A stretch of 64,000 bases of DNA from Shimia gijangensis (GCF_900142085.1 NZ_FQZQ01000002.1:62001-126000), one strand, 5' to 3'. Counted from the first letter of the stretch, positions 44,331-53,503 are shown. The notes: generated by a model not told the origin, from the sequence alone. Program-made: numbers and translations.

Positions 44331-44918
44331 TTACTGACTTAGGCCTAACTGCTGGGCCATGTCAGCCATATCGTAGAAGATTTGCTCCTCGATCAATTTG
44401 TCACCTTTCGCCATCGCAATGGTCACCATCTTCATGGTGTAGTTCTTGCCGTTCGGCGGGATCACGATGTCAGTGCCCGGCAGGTGCCAAGGTTGCGTGA
44501 AGGTGCCTCCGTTCTGATGCACGGCGCAGACCTTGTCGCCTTGGCCAATGAACGCGACATAGGGCTGTTCGATCTTGTGATCGGGAAACGCGTTGACGAA
44601 GCTTTGAACCACAGCCAGATGGGTGTCGCGGTCTGTCGTTGTGACCGGCGCATCCGAGCTTTTCACCCAAACATCATGGGAATGTACGCTGTTGAAGCCT
44701 TTCCAGTCGCGCGCATTCATGGACACATCGGCCATCGTCATCAGTGACAAATTGTGCTCAATCAGAGCCTCTTCGGCACGGTAAGCTTCCAACTCTGCCG
44801 TCAGCGTCGCAATTTGGGCCTTGAGGTCTTCAACTGTTTCGCCGCCGGCAAATACAGAACCCGACACAGTACCAGCAATGGCTACGGCGATCAGGGTTCC
44901 AAGGAGTTTCTGTTTTAT
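44331..44918 (-). CDS. Exported SnoaL-like (NTF2-fold) protein with uncertain start
   Basis: About 195 residues. A signal peptide (KQKLLGTLIAVAIAGTVSG) is followed by a short coiled segment (VEDLKAQIATLTAELEAYRAEEA) and a SnoaL-like ester-cyclase fold (HSHDVWVKSSDAP; FPDHKIEQPYVAFIGQGDKV; EEQIFYDMADMAQQLG). AAAGGA lies properly spaced before position 44918, but the codon there is ATA where ATG is expected (ATA AAA CAG). The frame is open upstream to a TTG at 44984 inside the SDR gene. So either ATA or an unusual start is used, or the gene has lost its start. Confidence 0.65.
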   Translation of the reverse strand: MKQKLLGTLIAVAIAGTVSGSVFAGGETVEDLKAQIATLTAELEAYRAEEALIEHNLSLMTMADVSMNARDWKGFNSVHSHDVWVKSSDAPVTTTDRDTHLAVVQSFVNAFPDHKIEQPYVAFIGQGDKVCAVHQNGGTFTQPWHLPGTDIVIPPNGKNYTMKMVTIAMAKGDKLIEEQIFYDMADMAQQLGLSQ

Positions 44919-44967
44919 ATTGGTATCCTTTCTTTGAGAGTGAGCCCTTCGGTGAAGGCAGGGCGTG

Positions 44968-45555
44968 TTAACCGAATTTGGCAACTTGACCGGAAACCGG
45001 TTCTAGTGCGGCCATTTGATAGAGTTTGGCGACCTCGGATGCGGGAACGCCGCCGTTTCCCCATCCCATTTTGATCGCGGTCTCGCGCACCAGAGGCGGG
45101 CTGACAGCGTTGACCCGTAACCCACGTGGCAATCCCAGTGCCGCGGCGCGGGCAAACCCCTCAACGGCCGAGTTAAGAGTGGTCAGGAGGACCGAGTTGG
45201 TGTTCGGGTGATCCGCGAGAATGCCGCTTGTCAGAACGATACTGCCATTGTCGCGGACATAGTCGCGCCCGAAGCGAACAAGGTTGATCTGGCCCATCAG
45301 CTTGTTGCCAAGGCCAAAGGTGAAATCCTCGTCGCTCAGCGCATCCAGCGGCCCAAATGCTCCGCTGCCTGCGGTAGAGATGACAGAATCAACTTTGCCT
45401 ACTTTGTCGTACATGGACAGGATTGAGGCAGCATTACTGAGGTCGACAGACACTTCGCCTTTGCGCGATGCCGCAACAACTTCGTGGTCTTGTGACAGCA
45501 GATCAGTGACGGCGCTGCCGATCGTTCCACTGGCACCTATGACGAGTATTCGCAT
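44968..45555 (-). CDS. Short-chain dehydrogenase-like protein, atypical
   Basis: A 195-residue SDR-fold protein with the cofactor motif VIGASGTIGSAV and the STAGSGAFG strand. Where classical SDRs have Ser-x(12)-Tyr-x3-Lys, this one reads TSGILADHPNTNSVLLTTLNSAVEGF and lacks Tyr and Lys. Such members exist and may be non-catalytic or act differently. It is divergent from a LysR gene and about 50 bp upstream of the SnoaL-like gene. Confidence 0.8.
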   Translation of the reverse strand: MRILVIGASGTIGSAVTDLLSQDHEVVAASRKGEVSVDLSNAASILSMYDKVGKVDSVISTAGSGAFGPLDALSDEDFTFGLGNKLMGQINLVRFGRDYVRDNGSIVLTSGILADHPNTNSVLLTTLNSAVEGFARAAALGLPRGLRVNAVSPPLVRETAIKMGWGNGGVPASEVAKLYQMAALEPVSGQVAKFG

Positions 45556-45627
45556 TTTGGGTTTCCTTTCAGTCTTTTGTTTTTCTGACCCTGATGTAGA
45601 CTAAGCTGTATTGGATGATAATATTTG

Positions 45628-45649
45628 CAAACCGGGAAAGTTTGTCCCG
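45628..45649. promoter_or_regulatory. Interleaved inverted repeats before the LysR gene
   Basis: CAAAC-N7-GTTTG overlaps CGGGA-N7-TCCCG in the SDR/LysR divergent region, 17 bp before the LysR start. The layout fits an LTTR binding site; binding is inferred. Confidence 0.4.
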
Positions 45650-45665
45650 ATAGGTGGGATAATTG

Positions 45666-46544
45666 ATGGATCGACTGGATATGATGAGGGCCTTTGTGGC
45701 CGTAGCCCGGGAAGGCGGGTTCTCGCCCGCAGCGCGTCAGCTGGACATCTCTACTTCCGCGCTCAGCCGGTACATCGCAGCACTTGAAGAGTGGCTGAAT
45801 GTTCAGTTGTTTTTTAGGACAACACGGCATGTTCGTCTCACTGACGCGGGTCAAGGGTACCTGGCCCGGTGCCTGAAAGTTCTTGATGATGTTCGAGAAC
45901 TGGAACAGGTCGGGCTGGACACACATGAGCAGCTTTCAGGCAACCTGCGCATCGCAGCGCCGTTGTTCTATGGCCGCGAGTTTGTCGCGCCGGTGATTGC
46001 TGGATTTCTGCAGGAACACCGTGGGGTATCGGTGGATCTGTTTTTCAGCGATAGGCTTGTGGATCTTGTGGCGGAGGGGTTTGACCTTGCTGTGCGTGTC
46101 ACAAAGCCTAAGGATTCGGCGATGATTGCGCGTAAGCTGAGTTCCACTCGTCTATGTCTTGTCGCGTCGCCTGGGTATCTTGAACTCAATGGGCTGCCCG
46201 GCTGCATCGAAGATCTGGCTGAGCATCAGTGCATTGTTGATCAGGCGCCGGGTGCTGGGGCGAGATGGGAGTTTTCCACTGCGGGTGGCCTTGTTAGTCA
46301 GAAGCTCAAGGGACAGATTCAGGTCAATGATGGTCAATCGGCAAGTGGATTTGCCATGGCAGGGCTTGGCATAGCCCGGTTACCGAAGTTTTTTGTTGAA
46401 AGCGCACTGTCTTCAGGCCAACTAGTTGAGATCAAGGCCGGGGAAACCCCTGAGGAGATCGGGATCTTTTCGTTTTATCCGCCAACGCGCCATCTTTCCC
46501 GCAATCTTCGGGCATTGGTCACACGATTGGCAGATGAGTTGTAA
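45666..46544 (+). CDS. LysR family transcriptional regulator
   Basis: A 292-residue LTTR. Its N-terminal helix-turn-helix is GGFSPAARQLDISTSALSRYIAALEEWLN and the effector domain begins near LSGNLRIAAPLFYGREFV. It resembles regulators that stand opposite SDR or quinone-reductase genes. It is divergent from the SDR/SnoaL pair, its probable target. Confidence 0.88.
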   Translation: MDRLDMMRAFVAVAREGGFSPAARQLDISTSALSRYIAALEEWLNVQLFFRTTRHVRLTDAGQGYLARCLKVLDDVRELEQVGLDTHEQLSGNLRIAAPLFYGREFVAPVIAGFLQEHRGVSVDLFFSDRLVDLVAEGFDLAVRVTKPKDSAMIARKLSSTRLCLVASPGYLELNGLPGCIEDLAEHQCIVDQAPGAGARWEFSTAGGLVSQKLKGQIQVNDGQSASGFAMAGLGIARLPKFFVESALSSGQLVEIKAGETPEEIGIFSFYPPTRHLSRNLRALVTRLADEL

Positions 46545-46920
46545 GCGAACTCCTACTCCACAGCTTGGCTGCTTACACAACGCTGGGGACGCGTTGGGGT
46601 AGGGCAGGGGCAGAGATTGGTTCGTTTGTTTGAGGCAGAAAGTCAGGCAAGTGAAAACGCCTTATCAACTTCTAAGGCCAAGTTCAGGCGCGGGTATCAA
46701 CCGGTTGGATAGCGCCGGGTTTTATTCTGAAGGTTCAATTGCAAATAGGGAGAATCACTTGGCATCGTTGATCATTTTCCTCCAGAATTAGGCAATTGGG
46801 TATTTCGTTCGTCAGGACTTTGGTGCTTCCGAAATTTGCTCACAGGCCATTATCGTAACGTCTGAATCTTCTATCTATTTTTAATTATATGATAAAGATT
46901 ACAGTGCCTTCAGGCCAATA
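46545..46920. other. Non-coding, degenerate stretch
   Basis: 376 bp with no convincing gene and a lower GC content towards 46860-46910. It precedes the transposase remnant and is probably decayed DNA. Confidence 0.4.
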
Positions 46921-47130
46921 AGGCGGCCTAAACTGCCCGGCGATTTTGAAGGTCAAATCGGCGCATTCCTCGCCCACAATAACAACCAGCGCTACCATGA
47001 AAGCCTGAACAACGTCACACCTGCCGATGTCTGCTTCGGTCGCGACAAAGCTATCCTGCGATAAAGAGAGAAGATCAAGAAACTGACAATCAAACACCGC
47101 CGCTTGCAACATCAAAAACAAGCCGCATAA
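46921..47130 (+). pseudogene. IS3-family transposase (OrfB) C-terminal remnant
   Basis: The plus frame from 46921 reads LPGDFEGQIGAFLAHNNNQRYHESLNNVTPADVCFGRDKAIL, then an in-frame TAA at 47062, then REKIKKLTIKHRRLQHQKQAA and a stop at 47128. This is the end of the integrase core of an IS3-group transposase. Only about 70 codons remain and the frame is interrupted, so the element is dead. The sequence GACGACGGACAATT near 47193-47206 probably marks the old IS end. Confidence 0.82.
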
Positions 47131-47211
47131 TCAATCACGAAAACGATCCAGAGACTCCAAAACTCAAACCGCTCTGACTACCCACTTCATATGACGACGG
47201 ACAATTTTTGA

Positions 47212-47436
47212 GGGCGAGTTTGTTGGTTTGGGTTAACTGTCAAGGATACCGCACGCTTCGCCGATGAGCCGGATGGTTGGGCCTATTACAGCTTTGGACA
47301 CAGTGGCGAACCATATGCAGAAACGGCTCAGACCTTCCCTGCGAAATCTTGCAATTCTTGTCACGAAGCTAATGCGGACACTGATTTCGTCTTCACGCAG
47401 TTTTACCCGGTTCTGCGTGCGATCCAAGGAGACTGA
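47212..47436 (+). pseudogene. Cytochrome P460-domain remnant, 5' end lost
   Basis: The frame reads DEPDGWAYYSFG, FPAKSCNSCHEANADTDFVFTQFYPVLRAI and stops at 47434. The CxxCH heme motif with the following DxVFxQFYPVLR pattern is that of the C-terminal end of cytochrome P460 proteins, which handle hydroxylamine or are of unknown role. The N-terminal part is missing and the frame opens right at the presumed IS end, so insertion probably destroyed the gene. Confidence 0.72.
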
Positions 47437-47619
47437 TTTTCGAAAAATCTGATGTTTTGTTTTGGTCTGTTTGCGTTAACCACCCCTTTACCTGCTTTTG
47501 AACAGGAGTTTTCTGTGCAAACGCAAGGTGTCTTCGGAGCGGATGGCAGCATTCACATGCCTGACAATTTCCAACATGCTGAGAAAGCACGATGACAAAA
47601 TACGCCGAGACCGGTGTAT

Positions 47620-48108
47620 TTATTCGGTAATAACTTGCCGAACGGCCGCCACCAAAACATTCGCTCCCGCCTCAGCCTGTTCTGGTTTAATACGTTCGGC
47701 TTCATTGTGGCTGATTCCGTTTCGACAGGGGGTGAAAATCACCGCTGTGGGAATGCGGTGGGCTTCCAAAAGTGCGTCGTGCCCAGCACTCGAGACGATG
47801 TCGATATGATCTAAACCCAATCCGATTGCTCCATTGCGGATGGTTTCAACGAGTTCAGCATCAAATTCCACAACCGGAGAATGCCATACCGAGCGCATTT
47901 TTATTTCCGTGAAATCTTTTCATTCTTACAGTTCACCAACCAGCTGACACAGACGCTCATTCATCTCGGTAGGGGTGGATTCATCCGGAGGCCTGAGGTC
48001 AACACTGAGCTCGATTGTGCCGGGTATAACATTTCGACTTCCCGGCTGAGCGTTAAGTTGGCCAATGGTGGCTCGAGCAACCTCGCAGTCAAATATCGCA
48101 GGTGACAA
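47620..48108 (-). pseudogene. M20-family amidohydrolase remnant (carbamoylase/allantoate amidohydrolase type)
   Basis: On the minus strand one frame gives ATIGQLNAQPGSRNVIPG and ELSVDLRPPDE, then two in-frame stops (TAA at 47926-47928, TGA at 47920-47922), then WHSPVVEFDAELV, SSAGHDALLEAHRIPTAVIFTPCRNGISHNEAE and the end at 47620. These blocks belong to the C-terminal half of M20 N-carbamoyl-amino-acid hydrolases. The N-terminal half is gone. Confidence 0.8.
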
Positions 48109-48404
48109 AATTCAACTTTACCACCTCCCTATTCGACCCAAAGAGCACCAACCGAGCGAATGGGCGCCCAGAGTTCGAGGCGAACCTCCCGAAAACTGTT
48201 GGCCATTTAATGACTAGCCAGACTCATGATTTGCGGTATGTGGTGAATTTCGCAAAAAATGTGCCGAATACGTCGGATTGAGGCGGCCAGCTGTTTCGAA
48301 CCTGATCTTTTCAAGGTAATCCTGCATTTAAGGGACACAGTGCTAGCCAAGTCACTATTTCCACTGTTAAACGTTTCCTTGGGGGACAATTACGGGGACG
48401 TGTC
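48109..48404. other. Gene-free stretch before lpxR
   Basis: No gene is recognised. Near the right end, GGGGAC occurs twice 12 bases apart (48381-48399) in a pattern reminiscent of REP-associated elements, but too little is present to name it. Confidence 0.35.
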
Positions 48405-49358
48405 ATGTTTGGCCGGATTACCACCAATATATTTGTCTTTTGTTTTTCAGCTTTTGCCGGGCTGGCTGAGCCGTCTTTCGAGACTTCTGAGCCCAACTTT
48501 GGAGCGGACCGTGTTCATCTCGGCACAGGGCATATGCTGGTTAATGACCTTCTTGGTGACGGTAAGGACCGATGGCGCACAGCGTCCCTAAATCTCAGCG
48601 TGATCAGGGGCAGGGAATGGACCGGAGAATTGCCGAATACCTTTGGTGACCTTCTGGAGTACCGCTTCATGGGCGAGCTTCTGCAGCCCGCAGACATTGT
48701 GACACCAGCCGCCGGAGATCGACGGTATGCCGGGGCCTGGTCGGCCGGAGTGCACAGCCATTTCCTGACACCGCGGCGAAACGAGGTGAGTTTTGGGGGC
48801 GACCTGGTTGTGATCGGACCTCAGACCAATATCGATCAAATTCAGTCCGCGGTTCACCGGGCATTCGATATGGCAGAACCTTCGGCCGCGACTTTGGCAG
48901 CTCAGATTGGTGATAAGGTCCGGCCCAGCGCGACGTTTGAAATCGGTCGGAGTGCCGCTATTGGATCTCAGGGTGTCTTCCGGCCCTTTGGAGAACTTCG
49001 CGCAGGTGTGGAAACCTTTGCTCGGATTGGCTTTGATCTGACTTTTGGCCTATCGCTAAGCGGCGACATGTTGGTGCGAGATCCGGTAACTGGATTTCGT
49101 TATAGCGGGATCAAAGGGTCGAGAGATGGTGTAAGCTTTGTGCTGGGCGCAGATATCGCAAAAGTTTGGAACAGCACCTATCTGCCCAGTGATCAGGGCT
49201 ACAGCTTGACTGATAGCCGAAGCCGCGTACGTGCCGGCCTCAATTGGCAGGGTAAGAAGTGGACCATGTTTTATGGGGTGACCTGGCTTGGCAAAGAATT
49301 TGTTGGCCAGCCTGACGATCAGATCACCGGCGCCATCCACATTGATGTGAAATTCTGA
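48405..49358 (+). CDS. Lipid A 3-O-deacylase LpxR family outer-membrane protein
   Basis: A 317-residue protein with a signal peptide (TTNIFVFCFSAFAGLAEP) and LVNDLLGDGKDRWRTASLNLS, the LpxR/DUF2219 N-terminal block with the catalytic-site Asn-Asp and Asp-Arg residues. Alternating beta strands follow and the chain ends in Phe, as outer-membrane barrels do. Members remove an acyl chain from lipid A. It borders the decayed region and has no operon partner. Confidence 0.82.
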   Translation: MFGRITTNIFVFCFSAFAGLAEPSFETSEPNFGADRVHLGTGHMLVNDLLGDGKDRWRTASLNLSVIRGREWTGELPNTFGDLLEYRFMGELLQPADIVTPAAGDRRYAGAWSAGVHSHFLTPRRNEVSFGGDLVVIGPQTNIDQIQSAVHRAFDMAEPSAATLAAQIGDKVRPSATFEIGRSAAIGSQGVFRPFGELRAGVETFARIGFDLTFGLSLSGDMLVRDPVTGFRYSGIKGSRDGVSFVLGADIAKVWNSTYLPSDQGYSLTDSRSRVRAGLNWQGKKWTMFYGVTWLGKEFVGQPDDQITGAIHIDVKF

Positions 49359-49454
49359 CACAGCTGCCGAAAAACCAAACAGGACTCTTTTCAGAACGAA
49401 TCAGGTCTGTTAACGTTTTTGCAATAAAAAAATAAAATGGCAGGTTATCAGGCA

Positions 49455-50516
49455 ATGAAGACGGGCTTTCGTGGCACGTTTGTCATCTCCTGGTCACAGA
49501 CAGAAATAGACGGTGTTGGAGCTACACCAGTACAAGCGCTGGAAACAGGCGCGGTGTGGTCATGGCATGGAGATGCGGTTCGTGTAGACGGGCCGTCCGA
49601 GCTATTACGGCTGGATCAGGCGGAAGGTGAGGCAAACATCCGCAAACGAGCGGCGCGCATGGTGCGCCGGTTGGTTGGGGCAGCGGTCAGTAATGCGACC
49701 AAATTAGATGACGTCGACGTCGATGAACCGCTTCTTGAGGGCGGTTTTATTGTGACGAATGGCGCACAAAGTTACACGGTGACAGTGATAGAAGTCGAAG
49801 GCAGCCAACCTTTGCTGATGTTCCTTAACGATATGCCACCTAAGAACGCGGACCTATGGGTGGTGCATCATACAATGGATGCGGTTGAGGCCAACCCAAT
49901 GGGACCTGCGACAGGTGGTGTGATCTGCTTTACCCCAGGTACGACGATCGCCACGCCGGATGGGCCACGCCTTGTGGAAGAGCTTCGCGAAGGCGATCGG
50001 GTTCAGACAAAGGACAACGGCGCTGAGGAAATTCGCTGGATTGGCAGTCGCCGCATGACCGGTGCGCGGCTGTTTGCATTGCCAAAATTGCGGCCTATCC
50101 GCATTCGGGCGGGTGCTTTGGGTATTGAACGACCAGATCAGGAATTGCTGGTGTCTCCAAACCATAGAATGCTGATCGAGGGACACGCGGCGAGAGCTCT
50201 ATTTAATACTTCTGAAGTTCTGGTGTCAGCCGGAGAGTTGGTGAATGGAACAACGGTGGCTGTGGATTACACCAGCCGTGAGGTGACCTATATCCACCTG
50301 CTTTTGACGCGTCATCAAATCCTCTGGGCGAACGGTGTTGAAACCGAGAGTTTCCACCCGGCCAATGCTGCCCTGTCGACCTTGGAAAATTCGGATCGAA
50401 ATCGGCTTTTGGGGATGTTGCCCGAGTTGCAATATGATCCTAACACCTATGGCGCCTATGCGCGTCGTAATCTCAGTGCAAGCGAGGCTGCGATTCTGAT
50501 GCACGAGGCCGCCTGA
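49455..50516 (+). CDS. Hint domain-containing protein
   Basis: About 353 residues. The N-terminal part GFRGTFVISWSQTEIDG is a hallmark of a roseobacter Hint protein family. The Hint module starts at GVICFTPGTTIATPDGPRLVEELREGDRV, with LLVSPNHRMLI as the second block. Hint domains self-process in inteins and hedgehogs; here no clear extein C-terminal nucleophile is seen and the role is unknown. ATG 49455 gives the usual MKTGFRG start; ATG 49437 is possible but has no ribosome site. Confidence 0.85.
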   Translation: MKTGFRGTFVISWSQTEIDGVGATPVQALETGAVWSWHGDAVRVDGPSELLRLDQAEGEANIRKRAARMVRRLVGAAVSNATKLDDVDVDEPLLEGGFIVTNGAQSYTVTVIEVEGSQPLLMFLNDMPPKNADLWVVHHTMDAVEANPMGPATGGVICFTPGTTIATPDGPRLVEELREGDRVQTKDNGAEEIRWIGSRRMTGARLFALPKLRPIRIRAGALGIERPDQELLVSPNHRMLIEGHAARALFNTSEVLVSAGELVNGTTVAVDYTSREVTYIHLLLTRHQILWANGVETESFHPANAALSTLENSDRNRLLGMLPELQYDPNTYGAYARRNLSASEAAILMHEAA

Positions 50517-50689
50517 GGCGGAAAATCAACCGAACTCCACAGAACGCGCCGGTCCGCTAACGGCCAGCGCGATTTCGTCTTTGGTGGCCTGGCTCTATGG
50601 GAAAACCGCTTTGTGTATTATGTCGGTTTCGTATTGGTGTTGGATTTAACCCCGAGCCGGTGTCCGGGACTCTGCCAACCTCGTTTTGA

Positions 50690-50857
50690 TTGGTGATCCC
50701 CAAGTCCAATCCAGCAGATTCTTGCAGGCAAGCCCTGAAATACGATGCGGTCTTTTGCCATGTCGAGCCAGTTGTGCAAATGCGTGTTGTCCGGGAGCAG
50801 CTCTTTCATCTTCTGATCAGTCTCGTAGATACACCGAGCCGCCCTTCGAGATTTCAT
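50690..50857 (-). pseudogene. Urocanate hydratase (HutU) fragment
   Basis: The minus frame gives [20 protein letters not shown] and [23 protein letters not shown], which match the central/C-terminal region of urocanase, including the [10 protein letters not shown] motif. The similarity stops abruptly after GLG and nothing else of the gene is present. It is a short relic of a histidine-degradation gene. Confidence 0.75.
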
Positions 50858-50911
50858 GAATCCAGAATTCTATGTATTAAATTTTCAAGAGAGACCTGAA
50901 GGAACGTCGTT

Positions 50912-51832
50912 TTGCGAAAATACCCATTGCCGCCCTTGTCGCAGTTACACACATTCGAGGCAGTATCCCGGCGGGAAAGCTTTTCCGCTGCTGCTGATGA
51001 ATTGTGCCTGACGCAGAGCGCTGTAAGCCGCCAAATCAAGGCATTGGAAGAAAATCTGGGCCGATCCCTGTTTCGTCGCAAACATCGTGCAATTGAATTG
51101 ACACCTGAGGGTGGTCGATTATTCGAGGCCGTGACGCGCGGGCTTGATGAGATCGCGCATTGTGTCGGCGAATTGCGCGACGCCAACGAGACGCCACAGA
51201 TCACAGTCGCGGCTTCTGTTGCTTTTTCCTATTTCTGGCTGATGCCTCGACTTGAGCGCTTTACGGCACGCCACCCCGATGTTGACCTGCGGGTTCTGGC
51301 GACGGACCAACAGGTCGATCTGCAAAAGGGCGGCGCCGACATTGCCGTTCTTTATGGCGATGGACGCTGGGAGGGTGTCGAAGCAAGGCGGTTGTTCGGA
51401 GAGCGGGTCTACCCTGTTTGCAGCCCGGGCTATTTGCTGGACCACCCTGAATTGCTGTGCCCCAATGATGTTTTGGATCAGACACTTCTGCACCTTGAGG
51501 GCGGCGGCAATATCTGGGGGGCCGTTGACTGGAAGGCTTGGCTGGTGCGGCAAGGTGTGTCCGGACAACCTGTTCGCAGGGGCATCAGTTTGAATAGCTA
51601 TCCCATGGTGTTGCAAGGGGCCGAAGCAGGGCGAGGAATTGCATTGGGGTGGAGTTACATCACGGATCCCCTGCTGGCCGAAGGGCGTCTGGTCTGCCCT
51701 GTTGGCGAACCACTGAAAACAAACAGTAGCTATTACGTTGGCGCATCCCAGGGCCGTATAGGCAACCCTGTTGTTGCCAGCTTCCTTCAATGGATGATGG
51801 AAGAAGTCTCGGAAGGGGCCGATTTCGTATGA
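50912..51832 (+). CDS. LysR family transcriptional regulator (GcvA-like)
   Basis: A 306-residue LTTR with the N-terminal segment LPPLSQLHTFEAVSRRESFSAAADELCLTQSAVSRQIKALEENLGRSLF and the GcvA-type blocks VDLRVLATDQQVDLQKGGADIAVLYGDG. TTG 50912 is the likely start, with AAGGAA eight bases upstream; no ATG fits the conserved N-terminus. It lies 93 bp upstream of the mttB-like gene on the same strand and probably controls it. Confidence 0.88.
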   Translation: MRKYPLPPLSQLHTFEAVSRRESFSAAADELCLTQSAVSRQIKALEENLGRSLFRRKHRAIELTPEGGRLFEAVTRGLDEIAHCVGELRDANETPQITVAASVAFSYFWLMPRLERFTARHPDVDLRVLATDQQVDLQKGGADIAVLYGDGRWEGVEARRLFGERVYPVCSPGYLLDHPELLCPNDVLDQTLLHLEGGGNIWGAVDWKAWLVRQGVSGQPVRRGISLNSYPMVLQGAEAGRGIALGWSYITDPLLAEGRLVCPVGEPLKTNSSYYVGASQGRIGNPVVASFLQWMMEEVSEGADFV

Positions 51833-51925
51833 TCTGACGGAATGTCATGCATTCGAAATGATTGTTTGAGAATTGCCAGTGCTTGCTGCCAGAGTGGCCT
51901 CAGAACCCTAGTCTGAGGTCCTGTT

Positions 51926-53479
51926 ATGTCCACATCCCCTGGCCGTCGGACCAGTCGTCGCAGCCGAACAAGCACGAGCAGTGCGCCTGTCGTTTCACCG
52001 GTCCAAGCCGGAATGCATGGGGGGCATTACACACCTCTGACGCAGACAGAAATAGAGCGCATTCATGCGCTTGTTTTGCGGCTGCTTGAGGATTTAGGGT
52101 TAAGTCAGGTGACCCCCAGTCTTGAAGCCCGTGCGGTTGAAGCCGGGTGCTGGGTGGATGATAACAACCGCCTGCGGTTTCCGCGTGCGCTGGTCGAAGA
52201 CATGATTGCCCGTACCCGACGCAAGTTCACCCTGCATGGCATCGATCCGACACATGACATCGAAATTGGGGGGAAGCGGGTGCATGCAGGTACCGGCGGG
52301 GCGGCCCCGACGATTTTGGATTTTGAAACCGGCAAATACCGCGAAAGCACGGTTGCAGACCTTTATGACATTGCGCGGTTGGTTGACCGGCTGGACAATA
52401 TCCACTGGTATCACCGCTCAGTTGTGGCACGGGACACAGCATCCATCCTCGATCTGGATATAAACACGACCTATGCCTGTCTTGCAGGAACAACCAAGTC
52501 CATCGCCGTCAGCTACACTGATCGCGCAAGCATTGACGCAGTGCTGCCGATGCTGGACGCCGTGGCTGGTGGTGAAGGCGCGTTTCGCAAGCGCCCATTC
52601 TGCACCGCAGTCTGTTGCCACGTGGTGCCGCCCATGCGCTTTGCGACAGAAAGTTGCGAAGCTCTGGAGGCGGCTGTCGAGGCCGGTATGCCTATCCTTC
52701 TGGTTGCCGCCGGACAAGCCGGGGCAACCGCACCCGCTGCCCTGGCCGGGGCCGTGGCGCAAGCCTGCGCTGAAGTTTTGGCTGGATTGATCCTGTGCAA
52801 TATCATCGACCCTAACTGCCGCGGTATCTTTGCCACCTGGCCGTTTGTCAGCGATTTGCGCACTGGGGCAATGTCAGGCGGGTCTGGCGAGCAGGCCTTA
52901 TTATCTGCGGCCTGCGCACAGATGGCGGGATTCTATGATTTACCCAATTCAGTGCCCGCTGGAATGACGGACAGCAAGCTGCCTGACATGCAATCTGGTG
53001 GCGAAAAGGGGTATACGGTGTCTCTTGCCGCTCATGCAGGGGCCTCGATGATCCACGAATCTGCAGGAATGCAGGGATCGCTGATGGGCACCAGCTTTGA
53101 AGGTTATGTATTGGACAACGACCTGCTGGGCGCCATTCTACGCACCGTCAAAGGGGTCGAAGTCAACGAAGACACGCTGAATTTCGATGTGATCTGTGAC
53201 GTCGTGATGGGCGAAGGTCACTATCTGGGCCATCCCCAGACCTTTGCTCGGATGAAGACAGATTACCTTTACCCCGAGATCGCCGACCGACGCAGTATCA
53301 GCGAGTGGGAAGAGGCCGGTGGACGAGATGCACGGGATGCGGCGCGCGACGAGGTGCGCAAAGTATTAGCAGAGCATTATCCCAGCCATATTCCCGACAA
53401 TACCGACACGCAGCTGCGTGATCACTACAATATCATCCTGCCAAAAGCGCGGATGCGGACAGGTAATGGCGTCTGGTGA
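51926..53479 (+). CDS. MttB-family (non-pyrrolysine) methyltransferase
   Basis: A 517-residue protein of the trimethylamine methyltransferase superfamily, with IHALVLRLLEDLGLSQVTPS, RFPRALVEDMIARTRRKFTLHG, DYCA-like CLAGTTKSIAVSY and the C-terminal block GHYLGHPQTFARMKTDYLYPE. The whole frame is read without an internal amber codon, so it is a non-pyrrolysine member. Such enzymes demethylate quaternary amines such as glycine betaine. It is followed 24 bp later by a GcvT-type flavoprotein gene, which fits stepwise demethylation of a methylated amine. Confidence 0.88.
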   Translation: MSTSPGRRTSRRSRTSTSSAPVVSPVQAGMHGGHYTPLTQTEIERIHALVLRLLEDLGLSQVTPSLEARAVEAGCWVDDNNRLRFPRALVEDMIARTRRKFTLHGIDPTHDIEIGGKRVHAGTGGAAPTILDFETGKYRESTVADLYDIARLVDRLDNIHWYHRSVVARDTASILDLDINTTYACLAGTTKSIAVSYTDRASIDAVLPMLDAVAGGEGAFRKRPFCTAVCCHVVPPMRFATESCEALEAAVEAGMPILLVAAGQAGATAPAALAGAVAQACAEVLAGLILCNIIDPNCRGIFATWPFVSDLRTGAMSGGSGEQALLSAACAQMAGFYDLPNSVPAGMTDSKLPDMQSGGEKGYTVSLAAHAGASMIHESAGMQGSLMGTSFEGYVLDNDLLGAILRTVKGVEVNEDTLNFDVICDVVMGEGHYLGHPQTFARMKTDYLYPEIADRRSISEWEEAGGRDARDAARDEVRKVLAEHYPSHIPDNTDTQLRDHYNIILPKARMRTGNGVW

Positions 53480-53503
53480 CGCCCTGATGAAAAGGATTTT
53501 GTG

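Noticed and set aside
48259-48591. 110-codon plus-strand open frame before and inside lpxR
   Set aside because: Out of frame with lpxR, no domain, and its sequence is explained by the lpxR coding bias.
51926-53479. Pyrrolysine-containing trimethylamine methyltransferase
   Set aside because: The full frame has no in-frame amber codon, so it is a non-pyrrolysine member.
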